Position numbers and translations under genes: made by a program. A DNA stretch of 64,000 nucleotides from Synaphobranchus kaupii (taxonomy: Eukaryota; Chordata; Actinopteri; Anguilliformes; Synaphobranchidae), in assembly GCA_029718625.1 (NCBI GenBank), contig CM056379.1:67636670-67700669 (forward strand). The letters run 5' to 3'. This document shows positions 41,250-50,689 of the stretch, piece by piece (within the stretch, counting starts at the first letter, position 1; each line of letters starts with the position of its first letter). Below the pieces are notes generated by a model. That model was not told where the DNA came from and did not search any database. It saw nothing but the letters and a program-made list of their open reading frames with translations.

Positions 41250-43234
41250 ACAGTTGGTGAATAAATTCATTCATGCATATTCACATAACGTTACTGAAAC
41301 AATGATAGCTGCCAAGACACAGCATACAACATTTGAAGTACTTTGGTCATTTAGTTATAGAGTTATGGGCAATTTCACATTTTCGCCTGCAATAGTGCCA
41401 CCTATTGACGAAGCAAAAATATTTTTACAGACAGCCTTGGATTGACATGCCAAACATAAATACAAGATGGCGCCGACCCATGTAGTACATAACTCCAAGT
41501 CAGGGTTTTTGTCAATGTAGGAAGTTTGAAATCTCTGCAAAGGAACAGTGATTTTTAGTGAATTTTAAAATATATTTTTATATTTGGATCTCTATAGCGC
41601 CACCACGTGGCTCTATTGGGTTAAAACTGCATGGCCGAACTCTTGATGTTACTCTTAATAGACCTACCAAGTTCCATAACTTTCTGTCACACGGTTTTGG
41701 GATTATTCGCATTTTTGTGATAAACCACGCCCACTGAAAATTCATTGGCTCGTCATTCGGCCATCTTTTAACATATCAGAATTCTGTATATAACTTTTAT
41801 GAAACTTGGTCTAAGGAGTGTGTCCACCAAAGTTTGTGCAAATTGGTCAAAATTTGTAGCAGTTTTAGCATTTTAAGTGTTTTACAGAAAATTCAAAGTG
41901 GAAAATTCAATATGGTGCACTTCATGGGTGCTTGAGGCAAATTTGTTCGTCATGAGCAGAGGGACCTGTCCACCAAATCTTGTGACTCTAGGCCAAACGG
42001 GGCGTCGGCAGTGTCAGTCAATGTTAAAATATTGTCACGTGCAGCACAGCGCCACCAAGTGGCCTATCACCACCAAATTCGGAGAGGGCTTGTCCGATGA
42101 TACCTTCTAACTCTGTGCTAAGTTTCATATGAATCAGCCAAGCGGTTAAGGAAAAACACAGAAAAGTAATAGATGAGTAATTTTAAACAAAATGGCGGCC
42201 AATTCAAGATGGTGCCAACACATGTAGGACATATCTATGTTCCAAATCAGGGCTTTTGTCAGTGTAGCAAGTTTGAACAGTGATTTTTAGTGAATTCTTA
42301 AATATGTTTTTATATTTGGATCTCTATAGCGCCACCACGTGGATCTAAAAAATAATTGCTAATTAGCGGAAAATCCAATATGGCGGACTTTATGGGTCCT
42401 TGAGGCAAATTTGCTCGTCATGAGCAGCGGGACCTGTACACCAAATTTTGTGCCTCTAGGTCAAACGGGGCGTCGGCAGTGGGCGTGTCAATGTCAAAAA
42501 TTTGTCACGTGCACTACAGCGCCTCCAGGTGTTCAATCTCTGTCACAATTTAAAGCATCCAAGAGTTCAGCAATCCCAACAAGCCTACTAAGTTTGGTGA
42601 CTCTACACCAAACCAGCTCACGGGAATTTTAGGTGAAAGGGGAGGAAAAAAAAATATATATATATAGCTGCAAGCAGCGATTTCCGGGGACCGTGCGGCA
42701 TTTGTCAAACGCAGAAACCGCAAAATGGTAGACAACTCGAGACAGGGTTGACCCAAAATACAAGTATTTGTTTCCAATCAGGGCTTTTGCCATTGTTGAT
42801 GGTATCTTAACCCGATCCAGTAAGGGCTTGCGTATTAAGTCTTTTAAGTACAAGTGAAACAGTGAACAGTTAATACTGTTAAATTTCTTAACTTTTGCAA
42901 TAAAAAGGTGTTTCTTAACGTGAAAACAACATTAAAAGAAGCATAGCATTTGCAGAATAGTTTTGCCAAACATTAACTTAGCCATTGGTACCAAGCTGGA
43001 ATTAAAACGCTGACCACATACGTAGAAAGCCAAGATTGTATCCACTAGGCCAAAGCAGGTTAACAGAAATGAGGAGGCCAAATAAGACTTGTGTGTTGCG
43101 GTATCAGATTGGTTTGGCTTACTGACTTCATAATTCAAACAGATAACAGGTAATATTGTGAAATTTCTTAGCCTTTGCAATAAAAAGAACATTCTTACAA
43201 TGACGTGCACATTGTGTGCCTCAAAAAAAACTTT

Positions 43235-43313
43235 GGAACAGGTGTGGATCAAACCACCAACCTACTACACGGCAGTCAAATGCCTTAACCACTAAGCTAC
43301 AGGAACTTTCACA
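43235..43313 (-). repeat. tRNA-like SINE head
   Basis: On the minus strand: cctgtagcttagtggttaag (A box), then gtgtagtaggttggtggttt plus gatcc (B box). Upstream gaaagttcc marks the start. It is related to the plus-strand module at 23985-24062. Confidence 0.6.
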
Positions 43314-44745
43314 GTTGGTATAGTAGGTAGACGACCTGTTAAACAGAGATAGTGTACTTGGCGGATGGCATACCTGCCATCCCAACATTTGTATTTCTTT
43401 AGTGCCACCACGCAGATTGATTGGGTTAAAACTGCAGGGCTCAAGTCTTGATCTAACTCAATCAACCCACCAAGTTTCAGAACTTTATATCAAACGGTTT
43501 TAGAAGTACTAGCATTTGTGCAAAATCCATTAGCTTCTCATTCGGCCAATTTTTGACATACGCCTTAGTAAAGTAATGCTTGTATGTAGGGAAGCGGGTT
43601 GAGTACCTTGAACAGGTTTGGTGCAAATTGGTCAAATTCTGTAGGAGGAGTAGCATTTTAAGTGTTTTACAAAAAATGCTAATTAGCGTAAAATCTAAGA
43701 TGGCAGACTCCATGGTTTCTTGAGGCAAATTTGTTGGGCAGGAGTAGCGGGATGTATCCACCAACTTTTGTGACTGTAGATCAAACGGGGCGTCGGGAGT
43801 GGTTTCAATGATTTTTTGTGAATTTTTAAATATTTTCTTATATTTGGATCTCTATAGCGCCACCACATGGCTCGATTGGGTTGAAACTGGATAGGTCAGG
43901 TCCAGATGTTACTCGTAAAAGACCTTCCAAGTTTCATAACTTTCTGTGAAATGGTTTTGGAATTATTAGCATTTTTGTGATAAGTCACGCCCATTGAAAA
44001 TTCATTGGCCCGTCATTCAGCCATCTTTTAAAATATCAAACTTCTGTATATAACTTTTATGAAGCATTGTCTAAGGAGTTCGTGTACCTCGTTTCATGTA
44101 AATTGGCCACATTTGTAGGAGGAGTAGCATTTTAAGTGTTTTACAAAAAATGCTAATTAGCGGAAAATCATACATGGCTGATTTCATGGATCATGAGCAG
44201 AGGAACCTGTACACTACATTTTGTGACTCTAGGTCAAACGGGGCGTCAGTAGTGGGCGTGTCAATGTCACAATATTTATACGTGCACTACTGCGCCACCA
44301 ACTGGCCTATCGCCACGAAATTCGGTGGTAACTTGTATGATGACAACTTCTAACTATTTGCCAAGTTTCATGATAATCAGCCAAGCGGTTAAGGAAAAAC
44401 TCAAAGAAGTAATAAATGAGTACATTTAAGCCAAAATGTCGGCAAATTCAAGATGGCGCCCACCAAATTAGTAAAGTTCTATGATCCAAATCCGGCTCTT
44501 TGTCACTGGGTACGTTTACATGCACAGCAATATCCGATTACTGGAAACGATCAGCTTACGCCAGTATTTAACTTACTGCGTTCACATGGACACTTTTTTG
44601 GGGTCTTTTTTGGGGTCTGTAAACAGTCACTGCATGAGAAATTGGACTGCGTTAAGCAAACTGTCTCATGATGGTGATGATATTATGATTGGTATTATGG
44701 GCTATTTTGTTAGAATTTGTTTTGTTGATGATTTAACTTCTCCTC

Positions 44746-47715
44746 ATGCATGATTTAAATGTAGACATCGACCCTGAGGTAAATTTCTTCAATATTATTG
44801 ATACAGTTTGCGACTACTATACAGAAGAGCAAGTAAATGGTGAAGTAGATTATGCCAATCGATTTTCAATCATACACTTTAACAGCAGGAGTATGTATAA
44901 GCATTTTTCACACATCAAAGACTATCTGAGCCAATTTTCGACACAGTTTAGCTTAGTAGCCATCTCTGAGACCTGGATTGCCCAAGAGAAAGAAGAGGTT
45001 TATGAGTTGGAAGGGTATGACTTCAGATGCAGGAACAGAATCCACAAAGGGGGAGGCGGGACTGCTTTATTCATCGATAAAAAACTAAAGCATATGGTTA
45101 TTGATCACATGAGTGCTGCTATTGAAGACCTCTGTGAGTGTATTACTGTGGAGATTGAAAGGGAAAAGCAGAAAAACATCTTGGTTAGCTGTGTTTATAG
45201 AGCGCCTAGTTCAAGCATTGAGAATTTCAGAGTAAAGATGGAAGAGCTATTTAATAACATAGAGAAAAAGGATACATTCATTTGTGGTGACTTTAATATC
45301 AATCTTTTAAACCCAAATAAAAATACAATTATAGATGATTTTACATCAACCATGCATAGCCTAGGCCTTTTCCCGATAATTAATAAGCCTAGTAGAATAA
45401 CCTCTCATTCTGCTACTTTGATTGATAACATTTTCACTAATGTTATTAATAATAAAATTGTGTGCGGACTACTGATAAATGATATAACAGATCATTTACC
45501 AGTTTTTGTAATAATAGAAGATAAAAATCAGCTCACGAGGGAATCTCAGAGAATTAGTAATAAAAGACACCTTTCAGAGGACTCAATAGAAGCACTCAAA
45601 AGGGAACTGGCTCTTCAGAAATGGGTTGAGGTGTTTGAAGCAACTGATGTGGACTCAGCATATGGCTGCTTTCTGAATACATTCATGACTTTATATGATC
45701 GTTGCTGTCCTGTTGTGCAGCAGAGTAGCCGACGAACAAGGAAGCCAGATAAACCATGGATAACAAAAGGAATTTTAAATGCCTGTAAAAAGAAAAATGC
45801 TCTTTATAGAGATTTCATCAAGCATAGAACTAAACAGAAAGAAATCAAATATAAAAGATATAAAAATAAATTAACAGATATTATAAGAAAACGTAAGAAA
45901 GATTATTATAATAACTTACTAGAAACTAATAAAAATGATATTAAAGGAACATGGAAAATTATTAACACAATAATTGGAAATTCAAATAACAAACCAGGCT
46001 ATATTGATCATTTTTCTGTAAATGGAATGGAAATAACCAACATGCATGAGGTAGTGGAGGAGTTTAATAATTTTTTCGTAAATGTTGGCCCAGATCTTGC
46101 AAGGGAGATCAAGTCTCCACAAGGGGGAGCTATTGCAGAACAATACATTGATAGGAATCCATCCACAATCTTTTTATATGACGTATCTAGTATGGAAATA
46201 ATTGATACTGTAAATAATCTCAAGAATAAAACATCTACAGACGTGAAGGGGATAGACATGTCTCTTATTAAAAAATGTATAAAAGAAATTGTAGATCCCA
46301 TTACTTTCATATGTAATCTATCTTTTAGGCTGGGGACCTTTCCAACTGAAATGAAAACAGCCAAAGTAATTCCAATTCATAAAACAGGAGAAAAAATTTT
46401 ATTTACAAATTACAGGCCTGTTTCTTTACTTTCTCAATTTTCTAAAATTCTGGAAAAACTTTTTGCTGCACGTCTGGACAGTTTTATTGAAAAAAATGAA
46501 ATATTGATTCATAGCCAGTATGGATTCAGAACTAACAGATCCACATCAATGGCTCTCGTGCAGGTAGTAGAAGAGTTAACAAGGTCAATCGATAATAAAC
46601 AGTATGCAGCTGGAGTTTTTATTGATTTGAAAAAAGCTTTTGATACCATTGATCATGAAATCTTACTCAGGAAATTAGAAAAGTATGGAATTAGAGGGGT
46701 AGGGCTTAGTTGGATAAAAAGTTACATAGAAAATAGGAAACAATGTGTGCAGATGGGGGAAATCAGATCATCCTGCAAAGAGATAACATGTGGGGTACCG
46801 CAAGGATCCATTTTAGGTCCTAAATTATTTATATTGTATATCAATGATATTATTACTGTTTCTGATAAACTTAAATTTGTCATTTTTGCAGATGATACTA
46901 ACATTTTTTGCTCAGGTGCAGACCTTCAACAGTTGCTAACAGATATTACAGGTGAACTGGGGAAGATGAAATGTTGGTTTGATATTAACAAACTCTCCTT
47001 AAATATAAGTAAGTCTAAATTTATTTTGTTTGGTAATAAAAAAATACTTCCGGATACTCGAGTAGAGATATGCATAGATAATGTTCATCTTGAAAGAGTA
47101 AATGAATATACTTTTTTGGGTGTCGTGATAGACAATAACCTCAGCTGGAAAACTCATATTAACTATGTAAAGAAAAAAACAGCACGTAGCTTAGGTATCT
47201 TAAGAAAAACCAGACACATATTAAATTTGAGATCATTATACACAATTTATTGTACTCTTTTATTACCATATCTAACTTACTGTATAGAAACTTGGGGAAA
47301 CACATATAAAATTAATCTGAATCCTATTATTATTTTACAGAAAAAGGCAATAAGGGTTGTGAACAATGTTGGTTATCTCCATCCTACAAACACACTGTTT
47401 TTTTATCTAAGGGCATTAAAGTTCCTTGACCTAGTTGACCTCAAAACAGCAGAGATAGTTTTTAAAGCTAGAAGTAATCAACTACCAAGTAACTTACAAA
47501 TTTTGTTTATAGAACGAGAGGGGAGGTATAACTATAGAAGACCACTCAATTTCCAACAGCCTAGAGCACGAACCACACTTAAAAGCATGTCTGTGTCAGT
47601 TAAAGGAGTGAAACTCTGGAACAATCTACCAGATGAGATAAAAAACAGCAAGAATATTTTTACGTTTAAAAAGATGTTTAAAAACAGGGTTCTAGAATCT
47701 TATGGTCAGACTTAA
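44746..47715 (+). CDS. LINE ORF2-type protein: APE endonuclease plus reverse transcriptase (intact)
   Basis: 989 codons without interruption from an ATG. Endonuclease (about residues 38-255): HFNSRSMYKHF, SLVAISETW, CVYRAPSS, FICGDFNINLL and DITDHLPVF, the conserved Asn, Glu, Asp and Asp-His residues of APE-type nucleases. Reverse transcriptase (about 530-800): NYRPVSLLSQFSKILEKLF, QYGFRTNRSTSMAL, GVFIDLKKAFDTIDH, CGVPQGSILGPKLF and the catalytic FADDTNIFCSG (about 714). The C-terminal domain reaches KLWNNLPDEIKNSKNIFTF. No RNase H is seen. The features fit the CR1/L2/Rex1-like part of non-LTR elements. All key residues are present, so the copy could be active in reverse transcription. The related fragments at 4.5, 4.8 and 20.9 kb are older. 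Confidence 0.95.
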   Translation: MHDLNVDIDPEVNFFNIIDTVCDYYTEEQVNGEVDYANRFSIIHFNSRSMYKHFSHIKDYLSQFSTQFSLVAISETWIAQEKEEVYELEGYDFRCRNRIHKGGGGTALFIDKKLKHMVIDHMSAAIEDLCECITVEIEREKQKNILVSCVYRAPSSSIENFRVKMEELFNNIEKKDTFICGDFNINLLNPNKNTIIDDFTSTMHSLGLFPIINKPSRITSHSATLIDNIFTNVINNKIVCGLLINDITDHLPVFVIIEDKNQLTRESQRISNKRHLSEDSIEALKRELALQKWVEVFEATDVDSAYGCFLNTFMTLYDRCCPVVQQSSRRTRKPDKPWITKGILNACKKKNALYRDFIKHRTKQKEIKYKRYKNKLTDIIRKRKKDYYNNLLETNKNDIKGTWKIINTIIGNSNNKPGYIDHFSVNGMEITNMHEVVEEFNNFFVNVGPDLAREIKSPQGGAIAEQYIDRNPSTIFLYDVSSMEIIDTVNNLKNKTSTDVKGIDMSLIKKCIKEIVDPITFICNLSFRLGTFPTEMKTAKVIPIHKTGEKILFTNYRPVSLLSQFSKILEKLFAARLDSFIEKNEILIHSQYGFRTNRSTSMALVQVVEELTRSIDNKQYAAGVFIDLKKAFDTIDHEILLRKLEKYGIRGVGLSWIKSYIENRKQCVQMGEIRSSCKEITCGVPQGSILGPKLFILYINDIITVSDKLKFVIFADDTNIFCSGADLQQLLTDITGELGKMKCWFDINKLSLNISKSKFILFGNKKILPDTRVEICIDNVHLERVNEYTFLGVVIDNNLSWKTHINYVKKKTARSLGILRKTRHILNLRSLYTIYCTLLLPYLTYCIETWGNTYKINLNPIIILQKKAIRVVNNVGYLHPTNTLFFYLRALKFLDLVDLKTAEIVFKARSNQLPSNLQILFIEREGRYNYRRPLNFQQPRARTTLKSMSVSVKGVKLWNNLPDEIKNSKNIFTFKKMFKNRVLESYGQT

Positions 47716-47990
47716 CTTGACCAGCGCCCCTGGTTTTTGGAGGGGAGCGCCGGTGATGGTGTCCGTATTGATTATCCTATGTTGGCTTAATGTTTTTTTT
47801 CATGATTGTTTTTGTTTCATTTTGTAAACTTTACCTTTTTTTAAAATTGGCCTTTTTTTCTTTCTTTAATTTGTTTTTGAATTAAGGGTAGGTTGTTTTA
47901 TAAGCCAATGGCTTCAAACCTATCCTTTTCGTTTGTTTATGTGTAAACATTCGAAATAAAGGAATCATCATCAATCATCACATAAGAAAT
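47716..47990 (+). other. LINE 3' UTR with short-repeat tail
   Basis: After the stop: ttggaggggagcgccggtga, T-rich stretches, gtaaacattcgaaataaagg and then (atc)n-like tail aatcatcatcaatcatcaca. A short microsatellite tail instead of poly-A is typical of CR1/L2 elements. The LINE's 5' border and target duplication could not be fixed. Confidence 0.7.
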
Positions 47991-49391
47991 GTGATTACTC
48001 CAAAAGCCGCGTTTACATGATTCTCTCCATAATCAGCTCTGTCGAAAACGTAGCTACTAACTGCTTCCCGTTGTAAGGACAAAAATGATCCGCCCGTGAA
48101 AAATGTACGTTAGTAGGCTATTATTATTATTATAGCTAGCTAGTAATTATTATAGCTACTTATTTATAGGTAATTGCTAGTAGTGTTTGATTTATATTAT
48201 TGTACTAGCTAGCTTTACCGATCTCTAAATCTGGCGAATTTCCCGAAAATTTCAGTTATTTAATGTGCTAGCCACCAACTAGCTAGTACAAACACAAGCA
48301 CGTAACACTGAACAATATATTTTCACCGGTGAAATGCTAATTTAATAATACAATTCTGGAAGTGAGATGCTGAAGGAACCCCAGGCATGGAAAATGTTGA
48401 CGGGTGGAATCATTTTGACGTTACACCGCCTCTTCTGCCTGACATGCGTAGATTTGAAAAGCCGAAAGAAACCGGAGAAAGGTGTTTACATGCTCCAAAA
48501 AATCGAAAGTTTGGCCAAAAAACCAGGGGTGTTAATCGGGTTTCTAAAACACGGAGTATGACCTTACATTATCGGATAAAGGTGTTTACATGACCATTTC
48601 AGTAACCAGAGTATTGCCATAACCGGGTTCAGATCGGAGTATTAGTGTGCAACGTACCCACTGTAGCATGTTATACATCTCTGCAAAGGAACTGTGATTT
48701 TTAATGATTTTTTTTATATTTCTTTATATTTGGAACTCTATAGTGCCACCACATGGATCGATTGGGATAAAACTGTAGATTTCTAGTCCTAATGGTACTC
48801 TTAACAGACCTACCAAGTTTCATAGCTTTCTGTCAAATCGTTTTGGAATTATTAGCATTTTTGTGATAAGCCACGCCCAGTGAAATTTCATTGGCTCGTC
48901 ATTCGGCCATCTTTGAAAATATCAAAATTCTGAATATAAGAGACATGGTCTAAGGAGTGTGTATACCAAGTTTCATCTCCATTGGTCAAATTTTGTAGGA
49001 GGAGTAGCATTTTAAGTGTTTTACAAAAAATGTTAATTAGCAAAAAATCCAATATGGCGGACTTTTTAGGTCCTTGAGGCAAATTTGTTCAGAATGAGCA
49101 AATGGACATGTATACCAAATTTTGTGACTCTAGGTGAAATGGGGCGTCGGCAGTGGGCGTGCCAATGTCAAAATTTTGTCACGTGCACTACAGCGCCACC
49201 AGGTGTTCAATCTGCGTCATAATATAGAGGATTCAAGAGTTTGGGAATCCGAACAAGGGTGCCAATTGTGGTGATTCTAGGACAAACCAGCTCACGGGAA
49301 TTTTAGGTGAAAGGGGAGAAAAATTAAAAAATTTAAAAAAAGAATCTGAACAGATACAATAGGGTACCTGCAGCTATGCTGCACTGTCCCC

Positions 49392-49565
49392 TAATAATCG
49401 GAACAAAAACAATAGGGTTCCAGCACTACGTGCTTGGACCCCTAATAATAATAATAATCGGAACAAAAACAATAGGGTTCCAGCTCTACGTGCTTGGACC
49501 CCTAATAATAATAATCGGAACAAAAACAATAGGGTTCCAGCACTATGTGCTTGGACCCCTAATAA
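49392..49565 (+). repeat. three tandem copies of the R1 terminal hairpin unit
   Basis: Unit (about 55 bp): cggaacaaaaacaatagggt, tccagcactacgtgcttgga, cccctaataataat. Copies start at about 49399, 49457 and 49514, and a fourth, slightly different end (acctgcagctatgctgcact, gtcccctaa) precedes at 49360-49397. Each has a small hairpin (agcactacgtgct) followed by CCCCTAAT. An (AAT)n microsatellite links them. Confidence 0.82.
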
Positions 49566-49569
49566 TAAT

Positions 49570-49915
49570 AAATATAGATATAAACCGAAGTATTTCATTT
49601 TTATTATTATTTATTTATTTTAGTATAAGCTGAAGTATGCCTTCTTGAAGTGCGTCTCGGTGGCGCAGCCCCTTACAGAAGAAGGAAAAATAGTGAACTA
49701 GTAGGCCTAGTGTAAGCCACTTGTGCTCACTGGTTATCTAAGTTAGCTATGTTAGCCTACTTTTGAGTTTTATTAGCTAGCTAACTAGAAAGTGGCTGGT
49801 TTAGTCCCAAAGTTATCATCTCCATTGGCTACGTGTAACAGATCTCCCTAACATCTGTCCGAGAATGTAAACACGTCGGGGATTTTTCACGGTAAAAGAA
49901 ATTTCATGACGACGT
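49570..49915 (+). mobile_element. solo terminal remnant of the Ginger1-like family
   Basis: It contains agctgaagtatgccttcttg and gcgtctcggtggcgcag (tRNA-like start), then gccacttgtgctcactggtt, tttgagttttattagctagc, aacatctgtccgagaatgta and ttttcacggtaaaagaaatt, ending TCATGACG followed by ACGT (49912-49915). These match the right end of the element at 26812-31428, with an internal deletion and an inverted inner piece. It shows the family is dispersed. Confidence 0.75.
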
Positions 49916-50084
49916 TAGCTAGGTAGGTATTCACAAAAGTAAGCACAATGGTGATAGCTAAAGTTAGCTATAAAAATATAATATATAATATTGCAAATCA
50001 ACTGTCAATTTCCAACAGTTTATGCAAACAGTAAATTCATGTGAATAGAACGCTATAGGAAGCTAACAGATGGCTACAATGCAG

Positions 50085-50460
50085 TGGCGGCTGCTGACCA
50101 AAGTTTTTGGTGAAGCAAACCCCAAACACCCCCCCCCCCCCCCCCCCCCCCACTGTAAAATACACACTGTAAAATAGTTCACTTTAAATTTACAGTAAAT
50201 TTCTGGCTACTAATTGCATTACTTTCACAGTAATTTCTGTATCGTATTATCAGTAAATCTTTATGAAATGATAACTGTGTGCTGCAATTTCAGTCAACCT
50301 GACCATGGAATTACTGTGATATGCTGCTGTAGAATTACAGTAATCACCTGTATTTTGACATATCAACTGTAATAGTGCAACGCAGTAGTCAGTAATTTAC
50401 TGTAGATTTACACTTCTGTAAAGTTGACATTTTAACTGTCATTTCACCACACCTATAAAA
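50085..50460. repeat. poly-C tract and TTACAGTAA-rich repeat
   Basis: A run of about 24 C (50130-50152) is followed by 300 bp rich in cactgtaaaa, ttacagtaaatttctggct, attactgtgatatgctgctg and aattacagtaatcacctg, partly inverted. This is a familiar fish repeat of MITE type. The preceding cagtggcggctgctgacc (50083) resembles a hAT tip. Confidence 0.5.
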
Positions 50461-50689
50461 ACACAATATTTGAATTGGGTAAATTAAAATGAAAACAAAG
50501 ACAATATACATTTAACATATTTATTCAGCAGTTTTTCAAGAGTAAATATGCAGAGTATCTCAAGTGCAATTGCATATTTTAAGTGCAAATACCGGGCAAA
50601 AACATTTCATAGGCAGTTTAAATGTTATTTAATAAAAATCTAAATATCAACTTAAGTGTACAATTTGTACTGCTTGTGAGTGACACAAG

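Larger units (their letters stand above)
44505..48662. mobile_element. TIR element with 3-bp duplication ACT, host of the LINE
   Basis: The element (44508-48659) starts GGGTACGTTTACATGCAC and ends GTGTGCAACGTACCC. Subterminal words (gtttacatg, tccgatta) are also inverted. ACT flanks both ends (44505-44507, 48660-48662). The homologous empty site in the neighbouring R1 unit reads ttttgtcagtgtagcaag (42252), which corresponds to the joined flanks here (tttgtcactgtagcatg) and supports the duplication. A 3-bp duplication fits PIF/Harbinger-type elements, though their usual target is TWA, so the assignment is open. Its own interior is non-coding; a LINE occupies most of it. Confidence 0.78.
41250..49390 (+). 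repeat. array of repeat family R1 (several head-to-tail units)
   Basis: Family markers recur in the same order and orientation. ggatctctatagcgccacca is at about 41584, 42318 and 43847, with a variant at 48728; gcatttttgtgata(a/g)(a/g)ccacgcc at 41710, 43970 and 48858; gcattttaagtgttttaca at 41867, 43649, 44128 and 49003; gcaaatttg(c/t)tcg(t)catgag at 41938, 42407 and 43728. Units are roughly 0.5-0.8 kb and differ by deletions. Near 42664 agctgcaagcagcgatttcc may be a family 5' end. The last unit is split: its left part ends at 44507 and resumes at 48660, interrupted by a TIR element. No protein is encoded. Confidence 0.75.
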
